From Cytobacillus kochii (GTDB taxonomy: Bacteria > Bacillota > Bacilli > Bacillales > Cytobacillaceae): 64,000 nucleotides of DNA. Position 1 is the first letter of the stretch; each line of letters begins with the position of its first letter. Under the pieces are notes generated by a model, which searched no databases, was not told the origin of the DNA, and saw only the letters and a list, made by a program, of their open reading frames with translations. Positions 50,101 to 56,946 of the stretch are shown here, one piece after another. The position numbers were made by a program, and so were the translations under genes. The DNA is taken from assembly GCF_020171845.1 (NCBI RefSeq), contig NZ_JAIVAM010000008.1, forward strand, positions 1-64,000, written 5' to 3'.

Positions 50101-50416
50101 ATCGTCAGATACAATACCGTATTATGTTTCAGCTTATGATATTGACCAAAGAAAAATCATTGATACATATGCAGCTGCTCAAAAACACGTAGATCAAGGA
50201 ATGAGTATGACGTTATTTTTAAGGTCAGAACTACCTGAAGACATGTACGAGTGGAAGAATGACACATCCTATCCAACTAAAAAAACAACAAGGGATTTAA
50301 GTATCCTAAGAAACTATGCTTGGAAAAAGGGTATTAAATCAGTTTATTATATTAGGACTTACACAGATGATGGAGAAACTATCGGTGCAAATGAATGTGA
50401 GAGTTGTAGTATTTAA
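47087..50416 (+). CDS. nrdE: ribonucleotide reductase alpha subunit NrdE with intein
   Basis: A 1109-residue precursor of class Ib reductase. Removing the 381-residue intein gives a 728-residue NrdE, the normal size. Landmarks include FLSAGKARAGELVSCF, SGGVGVNLSNIR, NLGSTN, and the C-terminal redox pair ECESCSI. It reduces NDPs to dNDPs for phage DNA synthesis. TTG start overlaps nrdI, implying coupling. The intein interrupts the conserved NLCTEI motif. SPbeta NrdE also carries an intein. Confidence 0.9.
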   Translation: MKSPELSKSIKKESYFTLNNLVNIPKDGRIQLDKDKEAVKAYFLEYVNPNTVFFYTLDEKLDYLIEHNYIKGEVIDKYSRKFVKGLFKKLYKHKFRFRSFMGAYKFYSQYALRTNDGKRFLERYEDRIAFNALFFADGNEQLALDLSEEMINQRYQPATPSFLSAGKARAGELVSCFLIDVGDSMNSIGRAINSALQLSKISGGVGVNLSNIRANNDPIKNVEGMADGVIPIMKLLEDSFSYANQGGVRDGAGVVYLNVFHPDIINFLSVRKENADEKSRIKTLSLGLIVPDKYYELIKKNEVMYLFSPYDVERYYGKAFSYVNITEEYSNMVDNPEIRKTMIRARDLETEISNLQNESGYPYIINIDTVNNDNPIYGQIIMSNLCVTGDTKILTENGYRAVGDLHESKEDLKVVIDNRTKHLNVNEKGVSLKDAIPMQLTGTKKEIYKINTKEGFEIKTTQDHKFYVKKGDEIIKLPLNELSIGDRLLVQSSEGSFGQFHDPELSYLMGIIGGDGTFTKNAVKIYLYDNKRVLKDRIESLVANVIERYLDRDIKHNASLNPKFTNPQKGLLALNSGLLAYIFEKFNFTKETKLDYPGFLSNADKETVAAYLSGLYQMDGTVNASFEYKSLSIELTSVHKKLLIDLQTILLNLGVYSTIYNRGERNNALLPDGKGGSKYYNVKPAYKLVVQDRVSRERFVKFIELKEYDMYKFNLLTSKLKPKSRKPKHDFTATIESIDFNGIENVYDTKQEDYSSLIFDGFVTGNCTEIFQVHVLSEIEDDQSYSILGKDVSCNLGSTNIDNLMGSNDFGKSVRTMLRALTFVSNSSNIEVVPSVKNGNDSYHAVGLGAMNLHGFLAKNQIEYGSPEAIEFVDVYFKLLNYWTLYESNQIAIERQETFHEFELSTYANGKYFDKYLKGDEFSFEYDKIKDLFKGISIPSKKEWSDLKESVMKSGLYNAYRLAVAPTGSISYVNEATASIHPIVQRIEERTEGKRGKVYYPAPYLSSDTIPYYVSAYDIDQRKIIDTYAAAQKHVDQGMSMTLFLRSELPEDMYEWKNDTSYPTKKTTRDLSILRNYAWKKGIKSVYYIRTYTDDGETIGANECESCSI
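48242..49384 (+). other. intein with LAGLIDADG endonuclease in NrdE
   Basis: The intein begins at Cys386 of the precursor (CVTGDTKILTENG, block A) and ends DGFVTGN before extein Cys (CTEI). Block B is TTQDHKFYV with the usual Thr and His. Two LAGLIDADG motifs, YLMGIIGGDGTF and YLSGLYQMDGTVN, form the homing endonuclease. The penultimate residue is Gly, not His, while the final Asn and following Cys are intact, so splicing should still be possible but the usual penultimate His is lacking. Confidence 0.88.
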
Positions 50417-50417
50417 A

Positions 50418-50438
50418 TTAAAAATAAACACATATCGG
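50418..50438 (+). repeat. family A, ACACATA variant
   Basis: TTAAAAATAAACACATATCG followed by GGGGG as ribosome site of nrdF. Confidence 0.55.
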
Positions 50439-50448
50439 GGGATTTGAT

Positions 50449-51396
50449 TTGATTCATAATACTATAAACTGGAACGCCATTGAAGATATGGTGGATAAAT
50501 TAACATACGAGAAACTTACGAGCCAATTTTGGCTCGTGACCCGTATGCCAGTATCAAAAGATATAGCAGATTGGTCTAAGTTACCTAAGAAAGAAAAGAG
50601 ACTAGTAGAAAGAGTTTTTGGAGGTTTAGCAAAGTTAGACACACTTCAATCTGAAGAAGGTTTAGAATCACTAAAAAAATCAGTGAAAACAAAGCATGAA
50701 CTAGCCGTATATAACAACATTCAATTTATGGAATCAGAACACGCAAGAGCATATAGCTCAATCTTTAGCACATTAAACACAGCACAAGAAATTCGGGAGA
50801 TATTTAACTGGACTGATAATAATGAGTTTCTATTGAAGAAAGTTGAAATTATTAATGATATCTATTTAAACGGATCACCATTACAAAGAAAGGTTGCTAG
50901 TGTGTTTTTAGAAAGCTTTCTATTCTATTCGGGGTTTTATACACCACTATATTACTTAGGGAATTCAAAACTAATTAACGTAGCTGAAGTAATCAAATTG
51001 ATTCTTAGAGATGAATCTGTTCATGGTACATATATAGGATATAAATTTCAACAAGGATTTAAAGAGCTAACTGAAGATGAGCAAAGCAACATAAAAAATT
51101 GGGCATATGAGTTACTGTATAAACTATATGAAAATGAAGTTAAGTATACAGAATTACTCTATGATGAACTTGGATGGACTGAAGATGTAAAAGTATTTTT
51201 ACGGTACAACGGGAATAAAGCTTTGATGAATCTAGGTTTTTCGCCTTTATTTTCTGATACAGCAGATGATGTCAATCCAATTGTAATCAATGGCCTTTCA
51301 ACTGGAACAACTAATCATGACTTTTTCTCTTCAGTTGGTAATGGATATTTACTATCTGAAGTAGAAGACATGAAAGATGAAGATTATTCATATTAA
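50449..51396 (+). CDS. nrdF: ribonucleotide reductase beta subunit NrdF
   Basis: A 315-residue class Ib small subunit. Metal ligands are seen in EHARAYSSIF (Glu, His and the radical Tyr nearby), FLESFLFYSGFY and LRDESVHGTYIG. TTG start after GGGGGG. It supplies the radical for NrdE. No intron is present, unlike the SPbeta gene as remembered. Codons for TSQFWLVT contain a 20-base perfect hairpin (50518-50537). Confidence 0.9.
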   Translation: MIHNTINWNAIEDMVDKLTYEKLTSQFWLVTRMPVSKDIADWSKLPKKEKRLVERVFGGLAKLDTLQSEEGLESLKKSVKTKHELAVYNNIQFMESEHARAYSSIFSTLNTAQEIREIFNWTDNNEFLLKKVEIINDIYLNGSPLQRKVASVFLESFLFYSGFYTPLYYLGNSKLINVAEVIKLILRDESVHGTYIGYKFQQGFKELTEDEQSNIKNWAYELLYKLYENEVKYTELLYDELGWTEDVKVFLRYNGNKALMNLGFSPLFSDTADDVNPIVINGLSTGTTNHDFFSSVGNGYLLSEVEDMKDEDYSY

Positions 51397-51410
51397 AAGG
51401 AGACTAACAA

Positions 51411-51932
51411 ATGACAAAAACAAAAGATAAACAAAATAATCAAATGTACTATATGGTACAAGATTTTCATAAAGCATTTAAACATAAATATTCTGATACA
51501 CCCACAGCCATTGATAAAGAAACAGCTTTAAATAGAACAGTATGGACAGGTGAGGAATTAGTTGAATTCTTATATGCAACAGTAGGTGGAAACACTGTAG
51601 AATTCCTACAATTATTTGAGGATTTCAAAGAAGGCTTAGAGCACGCTTGTGATAAAATTGTATTTAATCAACCAGAAGTAGATGATGTAATTGTTGCTCA
51701 AGCAGATGCTTTAACAGACATTGAATACTTTAATCAAGGAACATTTAACATTTTAGGAGTTGAACCTTTCAACCTGTTCAAAATTGTGCAGAATGCTAAT
51801 ATGGGTAAATTATGGGAAGATAGTCAACCCAGATATAGAAAAGATGGGAAGATAATGAAGCCTCCACATTGGGAAGAAAAATACGCTCCAGAGCCTAAGC
51901 TGAAAGAAGAAATCGAACGTCAAAAGGGTTAA
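51411..51932 (+). CDS. MazG-like nucleotide pyrophosphohydrolase
   Basis: A 173-residue protein, ATG after AAAGGAG. Helical core with TGEELVEFLYATVGG, an EVDDVIVAQADALTDIEYF helix bearing the metal-binding acidic residues, and NANMGKLW. This is the all-alpha NTP pyrophosphatase fold (MazG/PRA-PH-like). It probably hydrolyses a dNTP or signalling nucleotide and sits between nrdF and thyA in the nucleotide cluster. Confidence 0.7.
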   Translation: MTKTKDKQNNQMYYMVQDFHKAFKHKYSDTPTAIDKETALNRTVWTGEELVEFLYATVGGNTVEFLQLFEDFKEGLEHACDKIVFNQPEVDDVIVAQADALTDIEYFNQGTFNILGVEPFNLFKIVQNANMGKLWEDSQPRYRKDGKIMKPPHWEEKYAPEPKLKEEIERQKG

Positions 51933-51989
51933 TTTATACAGAAATACTAGGGAGGATTTTTATTCTCTCTAGTAAATAGGAGTTGAAAT

Positions 51990-52829
51990 ATGAGTAAAGC
52001 AGATTTAATTATTAAGAATAACATAGAAAAATTATTGACTAATGGTGTATCTGAAAAGGGGCAACTAGTTAGACCAAAATGGAAAGATGGAACACCTTCA
52101 TACACAAAGAAGGTCTTTGGTGTATTAAATGAATATGATCTAAGTGAAGAGTTTCCTGTGGTCACATTAAGACCTACTGCCTGGAAAACTGGCCTTAAAG
52201 AGTTGATGTGGATTTATCAAGACAAATCTAATGATGTAAGAATGCTTGAAGAAAAGTATGGAGTAATGTATTGGTCAGAATGGGAAAATGAAGAAGGTAA
52301 CTTAGGTAAAGCATATGGTAGGCAGCTGCAATACGAGCATAAATATAAAGAAGGCTATTTCAATCAAATTGATAGATTGATATGGGATTTAAAGAAAAAT
52401 CCCTTTAGCAGAAGAATGATCACTAACCTATACAATCATAGTGATCTATACGATATGACATTATATCCATGTGCATTCATGACAATGTGGGATTCAGATG
52501 GTAAGAGTTTGAATATGTCCTTAATTCAGAGATCAAGCGATTTCACATTGGCTGGAAGTATTAATGTAACTCAATATGCTTTATTACAACATATGATTGC
52601 TCAAGTTACTGGTTTAAAAGTAGGAAGGTTACACCATTACATAAATAATCTACACATTTATGATAGACATATTGGTCAAGCAACGGAACTAATTCAAAGA
52701 GAACCTTTAACTGCTCCAACTTTACTTATTGATGATTCAGTTAAAAATTTCTATGATTTTAAACCAGAACATTTTACATTAGAAAATTATAATAAACACT
52801 CACAAATGAAATTTGAGATAGCTATTTAA
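51990..52829 (+). CDS. thyA: thymidylate synthase
   Basis: A 279-residue ThyA, ATG after AGGAG. Catalytic Cys161 is in LYPCAFMTMW; other conserved parts are RPTAWKTGLKELMWI, the dUMP-binding RSSDFTLAGSINVTQYALLQHM and LHHYINNLHIYDRH. It makes dTMP from dUMP. The mature enzyme belongs to the ThyA, not ThyX, class, like the thymidylate synthases of related Bacillus phages. Confidence 0.93.
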   Translation: MSKADLIIKNNIEKLLTNGVSEKGQLVRPKWKDGTPSYTKKVFGVLNEYDLSEEFPVVTLRPTAWKTGLKELMWIYQDKSNDVRMLEEKYGVMYWSEWENEEGNLGKAYGRQLQYEHKYKEGYFNQIDRLIWDLKKNPFSRRMITNLYNHSDLYDMTLYPCAFMTMWDSDGKSLNMSLIQRSSDFTLAGSINVTQYALLQHMIAQVTGLKVGRLHHYINNLHIYDRHIGQATELIQREPLTAPTLLIDDSVKNFYDFKPEHFTLENYNKHSQMKFEIAI

Positions 52830-52844
52830 TAGAAGGAGGAAAAT

Positions 52845-53291
52845 ATGACAGCAACATTAGAAAAAACATTAGACAGAGAGGTGCTGATTAAACTAATTCA
52901 TAATAAACTCAGGTGGTCTGAAAGTATTGTCAGATCACTGAGTGAAGCATCTTTAAATGAGATTTATTCATATGTTATTAAAGGATATTTAGTCACTAAA
53001 GTAAAAACTAATACAGATGGATATGTAATCAATATGAGAATCCCCAAGAAAATAGCAGTGAATTACGGGATAGGTTATGGAGATTATTTTGACATTAAGG
53101 TCAATCTAATGAAGAAAGAAGTTCTATTGTTAAAGATCGGAAGAAAAGAAATCAAAGTAAAATCTAATCGTTTTATTACTTTGCCTGTTAAGTTAGCTGA
53201 AAAGAAGTTGCTAAAAGGAACTGACGATACGCTTGTTGTAGCTATGGAAGATAGGATATTATTGAAATCCTTTAGTTATATGATTAATTAG
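52845..53291 (+). CDS. protein with two AbrB-like segments
   Basis: A 148-residue protein, ATG after AAGGAGGAAA. Residues about 62-95 (MRIPKKIAVNYGIGYGDYFDI) and 105-140 (NRFITLPVKLAEKKLLKGTDDTLVVAMEDRILLKSF) each resemble a SpoVT-AbrB swapped-hairpin DNA-binding unit. A helical N-terminus precedes them. Likely a transcription regulator closing the nucleotide cluster. Confidence 0.55.
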   Translation: MTATLEKTLDREVLIKLIHNKLRWSESIVRSLSEASLNEIYSYVIKGYLVTKVKTNTDGYVINMRIPKKIAVNYGIGYGDYFDIKVNLMKKEVLLLKIGRKEIKVKSNRFITLPVKLAEKKLLKGTDDTLVVAMEDRILLKSFSYMIN

Positions 53292-53298
53292 TATTTAA

Positions 53299-53319
53299 TT
53301 GAAAATAAATAAATATAAA
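53299..53319 (+). repeat. family A, AATAAATA variant
   Basis: TTGAAAATAAATAAATATAA, followed by a seven-base dyad ACTTATT/AATAAGT that flanks a TTGACA. Confidence 0.65.
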
Positions 53320-53430
53320 ATAACTTATTTTTGACAGAGTTTACGAAAAAAGAATAAGTAAGGGTAATTGAGTGTTATGGGAATGTGTTATATATGAAAG
53401 TTGAATTTTATTATGAATGGTGGAACTTGT

Positions 53431-53664
53431 ATGGATGATATTAAATACTTTAAAGCTAGATACGAAATGGAGATTGAATTGTGGAATCAGGCTATGGATA
53501 TGTTGAACAACAATAGTCAAGATTCTCTTGAGTATAAGGAAGGAATGGATATAGCCCGAACAATAGAAAGCTATAGTAATTTGATTCATAACAAAATGAT
53601 GATGGAATATGGTGAGACTTATTACAAATTTGCTACTGGAGGAGAAACAAATGAAAGAGATTGA
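53431..53664 (+). CDS. hypothetical protein, paralogue of 54151 gene
   Basis: A 77-residue protein from ATG 53431 after GGTGGA. It shares EIELWNQAMDM ... DIARTIESYSNLIHNKMMMEYGETY with the protein at 54151, clearly by duplication. Helical. A 14-codon frame ending at its start (53393-53437) may be a leader peptide. Confidence 0.55.
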   Translation: MDDIKYFKARYEMEIELWNQAMDMLNNNSQDSLEYKEGMDIARTIESYSNLIHNKMMMEYGETYYKFATGGETNERD

Positions 53665-54145
53665 TTCAATTGAAATAGTACTAGAAAATTGTGAGTCTAT
53701 CAAAATCGGAAGAGAGGATTTGGGAACATTTGAGGTATCAGATATTAAGAGATCAATATCCAGAATGGCGATGAATAGCATTAGTGATTCAATGTCAGCG
53801 GAAGAGATTTTCATACAGATATCACCAAAAGCAAATGTCCATTCATCCTTCATTTCAACCTGGCATGATGAGGAATCAGGGATAAAACCTTTTGATAGAT
53901 TAACTAATCATAACGATATTACAGCAATTAATATCAATTATCAAAATGGTAGTAGCGAATACATATTTGTAAATTGGGGAGGAGACTCAGAGTGTGAAAA
54001 TTCATTCCAAACTAGTGAAACCAATAAGCATAATGGTGATTTGTTCATAGCTATAAGTGAAAAAAATAAGGCGGAATTATATTTCTCAGATGACTTAGAA
54101 GATGAAGATGCATGGCATTGGGAAATGTATTCCGAAGGAGTTTAA
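53651..54145 (+). CDS. hypothetical protein
   Basis: A 164-residue acidic protein from ATG 53651 after GGAGGAG, overlapping its neighbour. Beta-rich (EYIFVNWGGDSECENSFQT ... GDLFIAISEKNKAELYF). It is flanked by the two paralogues, so the three may form one functional unit. Confidence 0.55.
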   Translation: MKEIDSIEIVLENCESIKIGREDLGTFEVSDIKRSISRMAMNSISDSMSAEEIFIQISPKANVHSSFISTWHDEESGIKPFDRLTNHNDITAININYQNGSSEYIFVNWGGDSECENSFQTSETNKHNGDLFIAISEKNKAELYFSDDLEDEDAWHWEMYSEGV

Positions 54146-54150
54146 AATAA

Positions 54151-54372
54151 ATGGGTAAAAATATGAGCTATTTTGATGCAGTGGGTGTAGTTGAGGCGGA
54201 ACTTTGGAATGATGCAATGCTTACTATGGAAAAAAATGATCACGAATCAGTTAAACATAAGCATGCGTTAGATGTTGCACGAATAATAGATAACTATCAA
54301 AATCTCATTCACAATTCAATGGTAGAAAAACATGGTGAGGATTATTCGAAAAAGTTTAAAATTTACTACTGA
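54151..54372 (+). CDS. hypothetical protein, paralogue of 53431 gene
   Basis: A 73-residue helical protein after AAGGAG, with AELWNDAMLTMEKN ... DVARIIDNYQNLIHNSMVEKHGEDY matching the gene 0.7 kb upstream. Confidence 0.55.
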   Translation: MGKNMSYFDAVGVVEAELWNDAMLTMEKNDHESVKHKHALDVARIIDNYQNLIHNSMVEKHGEDYSKKFKIYY

Positions 54373-54390
54373 TAAAACAAATCTTTTATA
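54371..54390 (+). repeat. 20 bp palindromic element (family B)
   Basis: GATAAAA-CAAATC-TTTTATA, overlapping the upstream stop codon. Confidence 0.55.
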
Positions 54391-54408
54391 AGAGGAAGGG
54401 GCTTCTAT

Positions 54409-54870
54409 TTGAGTAAAAGTGTTTTAGAAGAAAACTATTCACTTAAGGATGCTTTAAAATCAATTAGAAAAAGACTGGAAGAGACTGATGAAGAGAATAT
54501 CCGTAGCAGAGAATTTTGGAAAGCGCATGATCCCAGCAGAATAAAAGAATCTATGGAAGAAGAAAATTGGAACGATAGCCTTTATCTAGTTTACAGAAAT
54601 GAAAACTATGATAATACATTTTATATTTTCAAAGACGACTCAGACATAGTAAGCTGGTTAGAAAATAAATGGGATGATTGGTGTTTATGGGATTACGATG
54701 ATATACAAGGTTTCCTAGACGATGAATTAATTGTTTGGAAATTTCACAGAGATATTTGCATTGACAAGTGGGAAATTCTCTATAAAGAATCAAAGCCTTT
54801 TATAAAAGGGTGGTCAAGAAAGAGAGAATATGTAAGCTTCGAAACAGTGCCATCGTTTTCAATAAGCTAA
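54409..54870 (+). CDS. hypothetical protein
   Basis: A 153-residue Trp- and Asp-rich protein, TTG start after AGGAAGGGG. Segment WLENKWDDWCLWDYDDIQGFLDDEL is distinctive. No family recognised. Confidence 0.55.
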   Translation: MSKSVLEENYSLKDALKSIRKRLEETDEENIRSREFWKAHDPSRIKESMEEENWNDSLYLVYRNENYDNTFYIFKDDSDIVSWLENKWDDWCLWDYDDIQGFLDDELIVWKFHRDICIDKWEILYKESKPFIKGWSRKREYVSFETVPSFSIS

Positions 54871-54891
54871 ATAATTTTTTGGAGGAATTAG

Positions 54892-55158
54892 ATGGAGAAA
54901 GTTTACGTAATAGAGATTTCAAGTGAATATGATGGGCTAGATAAACCATATTCAAACATGCAAGGAGCTTACACTACATATAGGGCTGCATCAGAGTGGC
55001 TTATTAATGAAGGTTTTAATGTATATTGTGATGAGCAGTTTTGTTATCCAAATAATTATAATGAGCTTTATTTTGATAATTGTGATGATGAAGAATACTC
55101 AACTGCAACAATTCATGAGGTTAATATGTTTGTAGATTACACAAGGGAGGTTAAATAA
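54892..55158 (+). CDS. hypothetical protein
   Basis: An 88-residue acidic protein, ATG after GGAGGAA. Alternating strands and helix (VYVIEISSEYDGLDKPYSNMQG ... ASEWLINEGFNVY). No family recognised. Confidence 0.55.
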   Translation: MEKVYVIEISSEYDGLDKPYSNMQGAYTTYRAASEWLINEGFNVYCDEQFCYPNNYNELYFDNCDDEEYSTATIHEVNMFVDYTREVK

Positions 55159-55386
55159 ATTAAATTTAATTGTGAACTATTAAAAGTCGGAGAACCAGTT
55201 TATCTACATGAATCCCTAAATCTACCACATTATGGATACGGTATGATTACATACATAAATGAAGAAATGATAATTATTAAGATGGAAAACAATGAAATAG
55301 CTATTCTTGATGCTGACACAAAAGATTTAAAACTTACTTTACCAGGAAGAGAACTATGGGTAAACAATAACTTGATAATAAATTAG
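55159..55386 (+). CDS. small hypothetical protein, ATT start likely
   Basis: A 75-codon frame begins at ATT directly after the previous stop, eight bases past GGGAGG. No ATG, GTG or TTG is in frame until an internal ATG 34 codons later. The product (KFNCELLKVGEPVYLHESL ... GYGMITYINEEMIIIK) looks like a small beta-barrel. Confidence 0.5.
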   Translation: MKFNCELLKVGEPVYLHESLNLPHYGYGMITYINEEMIIIKMENNEIAILDADTKDLKLTLPGRELWVNNNLIIN

Positions 55387-55405
55387 TCAATAAAGGAGTT
55401 AATAG

Positions 55406-55807
55406 ATGAACGATTTAAGAGAAAAGTTTATTAATAAAGGTATACCATATGACAACATTGACAAAGAAATGATAGAAGTTATTGATGTATTAAACTTTCA
55501 GCTCGGGTTGAAAACAAAATATTGTTGCTATGGACACAGAGGGCAAGACTTTACACACATAGTATTTCATGAGTCTGTAGATGACGAAAAAATATATAGG
55601 CTAGGGGAAATCATTTGCAAACAATGGCTGCCTAATTTTGTATCATTGAAAAAATGGATTAGATTCACAGAAAAATTTCAACCCAATTGGGTTCTCGAAA
55701 TAGGAGTTAGATATAAAGATCCGAATTCTCCAGAGAAGAGAGAGCGCTTTGAACGTATTGTCAATGAGTTGAAAAGAATTGATAGAAGTGCATTAGAAAC
55801 TGAATAG
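55406..55807 (+). CDS. hypothetical protein
   Basis: A 133-residue protein, ATG after AAAGGAG. Contains TKYCCYGHRGQDFTHIVFHES, a segment common to several phage proteins of unknown function, and a basic C-terminal helix. Confidence 0.6.
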   Translation: MNDLREKFINKGIPYDNIDKEMIEVIDVLNFQLGLKTKYCCYGHRGQDFTHIVFHESVDDEKIYRLGEIICKQWLPNFVSLKKWIRFTEKFQPNWVLEIGVRYKDPNSPEKRERFERIVNELKRIDRSALETE

Positions 55808-55823
55808 ATTTGGAGGCATAAAG

Positions 55824-56084
55824 ATGAAGTTGCTAGATATGATTGAAGTAATTGACACAGAACTGCTAGTACATTCTTAGATTATAGAGACAATGAAAGG
55901 ACAAGGAATCTCTCAAATAAGCATGAAAGAACATGAAGTATTATTGGAGCTCACTTTTGAAGTGGTGAAGCTTTTTAAAAAAGAAACCTTACAAAAGAAC
56001 AATATTGCAGACAAGATAGAAAATCTAATAGATGTTCTCGATAAGCATAAGAGAGCAGACTTATTTAAAAGGAAAAAAAGTTGA
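55824..56084 (+). pseudogene. mini-gene with in-frame amber codon
   Basis: ATG 55824 follows an excellent GGAGGCA site but TAG at codon 19 (55878-55880) stops it. The frame continues for 67 codons to 56084, including KEHEVLLELTFEVVKLFKKE. Restart at ATG 55893 is possible but has no ribosome site. Confidence 0.5.
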
Positions 56085-56086
56085 GA

Positions 56087-56126
56087 AATAAAATAACAGT
56101 TTTATTTGAAAATAAATTAATATAGG
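56087..56126 (+). repeat. composite element, family B fused to A, best copy
   Basis: AATAAAA-TAACAG-TTTTATT is a perfect dyad sharing its last T with TTGAAAATAAATTAATATAG, giving one continuous 40-base element. Confidence 0.7.
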
Positions 56127-56137
56127 GGTGGTTAAAA

Positions 56138-56395
56138 GTGCTTATTTTAGAATCATTGAGACAAAGTGAAAATATAAAAACTCCATCTGGCCATGACCGA
56201 CACATCCACTCTGAAGGAAGTAGGGAGCATGTTCTATCGTTTACTACTAATGGAGTTAAATGTAGTCATGAAAATTGCATAATAAATAAAACTAACTCTC
56301 TAGATGTGAGTGATTGGATATTCATTAAGAAACTAAACAATAACGAAAAATACTTCATGGGATATAAAGAATGGAGTGGTTGGTATCGCAACTGA
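56138..56395 (+). CDS. hypothetical protein with possible zinc site
   Basis: An 85-residue protein with GTG start after GGGGTGG. His- and Cys-containing (GHDRHIHSEGSREH ... VKCSHENCIIN). Overlaps the next gene by 20 bases. Confidence 0.5.
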   Translation: MLILESLRQSENIKTPSGHDRHIHSEGSREHVLSFTTNGVKCSHENCIINKTNSLDVSDWIFIKKLNNNEKYFMGYKEWSGWYRN

Positions 56396-56729
56396 ACTTG
56401 AAAAAGTAACCCAAGAGATTATTAGAAAAGTATTCCAAGAAGAGCAATTAAAGCAAAACGAAATCAAGTTTATTGTTAATCGGTATATTAATGCTACAAA
56501 AGTTATTGCTCAATTTACCTTAACTTCTGAGGGCACTGGCTATATGAGCAAAGTATTTAAAGAAGGCTTAGAGGAGGCTAGAGAACTATCAAATTATTGG
56601 AAAGAACAACATGAGGAACAACTAGAAAAAACTGACGCTTATAGGACAGCTTACTTAAAGGAGAAATCTAAAGTAGAGGAGTTGCAAAATGAGTTGAAAA
56701 CTATATTGAAAGGAGGTGAGAATAAATGA
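56376..56729 (+). CDS. helical hypothetical protein
   Basis: A 117-residue charged protein from GTG 56376, mostly helix with a coiled-coil C-terminus (EKSKVEELQNELKTILKGG). Ends in an ATGA overlap with the next gene. Confidence 0.5.
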   Translation: MVGIATELEKVTQEIIRKVFQEEQLKQNEIKFIVNRYINATKVIAQFTLTSEGTGYMSKVFKEGLEEARELSNYWKEQHEEQLEKTDAYRTAYLKEKSKVEELQNELKTILKGGENK

Positions 56730-56917
56730 CACGATATGAAGTTTTAAAGGAAGAGCTATTTCTTATAAATGAGCTATTGGAAACAATAAAAGATAAACAG
56801 AAACAATTAAGGATACCATATGCCGAAGAATCGGAACTGGTTAAAGAAGAAATTAAACTTCTTAAAGAAAAGAAATCGTTAATTGAAAAAATGAAATTAG
56901 AATTGAAATCTTATTAA
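56726..56917 (+). CDS. small coiled-coil protein
   Basis: A 63-residue Lys/Glu-rich helix, ATG overlapping the upstream stop; AAAGGAGGTGAG lies before it. Confidence 0.55.
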   Translation: MTRYEVLKEELFLINELLETIKDKQKQLRIPYAEESELVKEEIKLLKEKKSLIEKMKLELKSY

Positions 56918-56946
56918 TCAAATTAAAAACGGAGAGTGAGCGAGAG

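Noticed and set aside
1729..56126. Family A elements as simple sigma-A promoters
   Set aside because: TTGAAA could be a -35, but no -10 lies 17 bases away in most copies and many are followed within 10 bases by a ribosome site.
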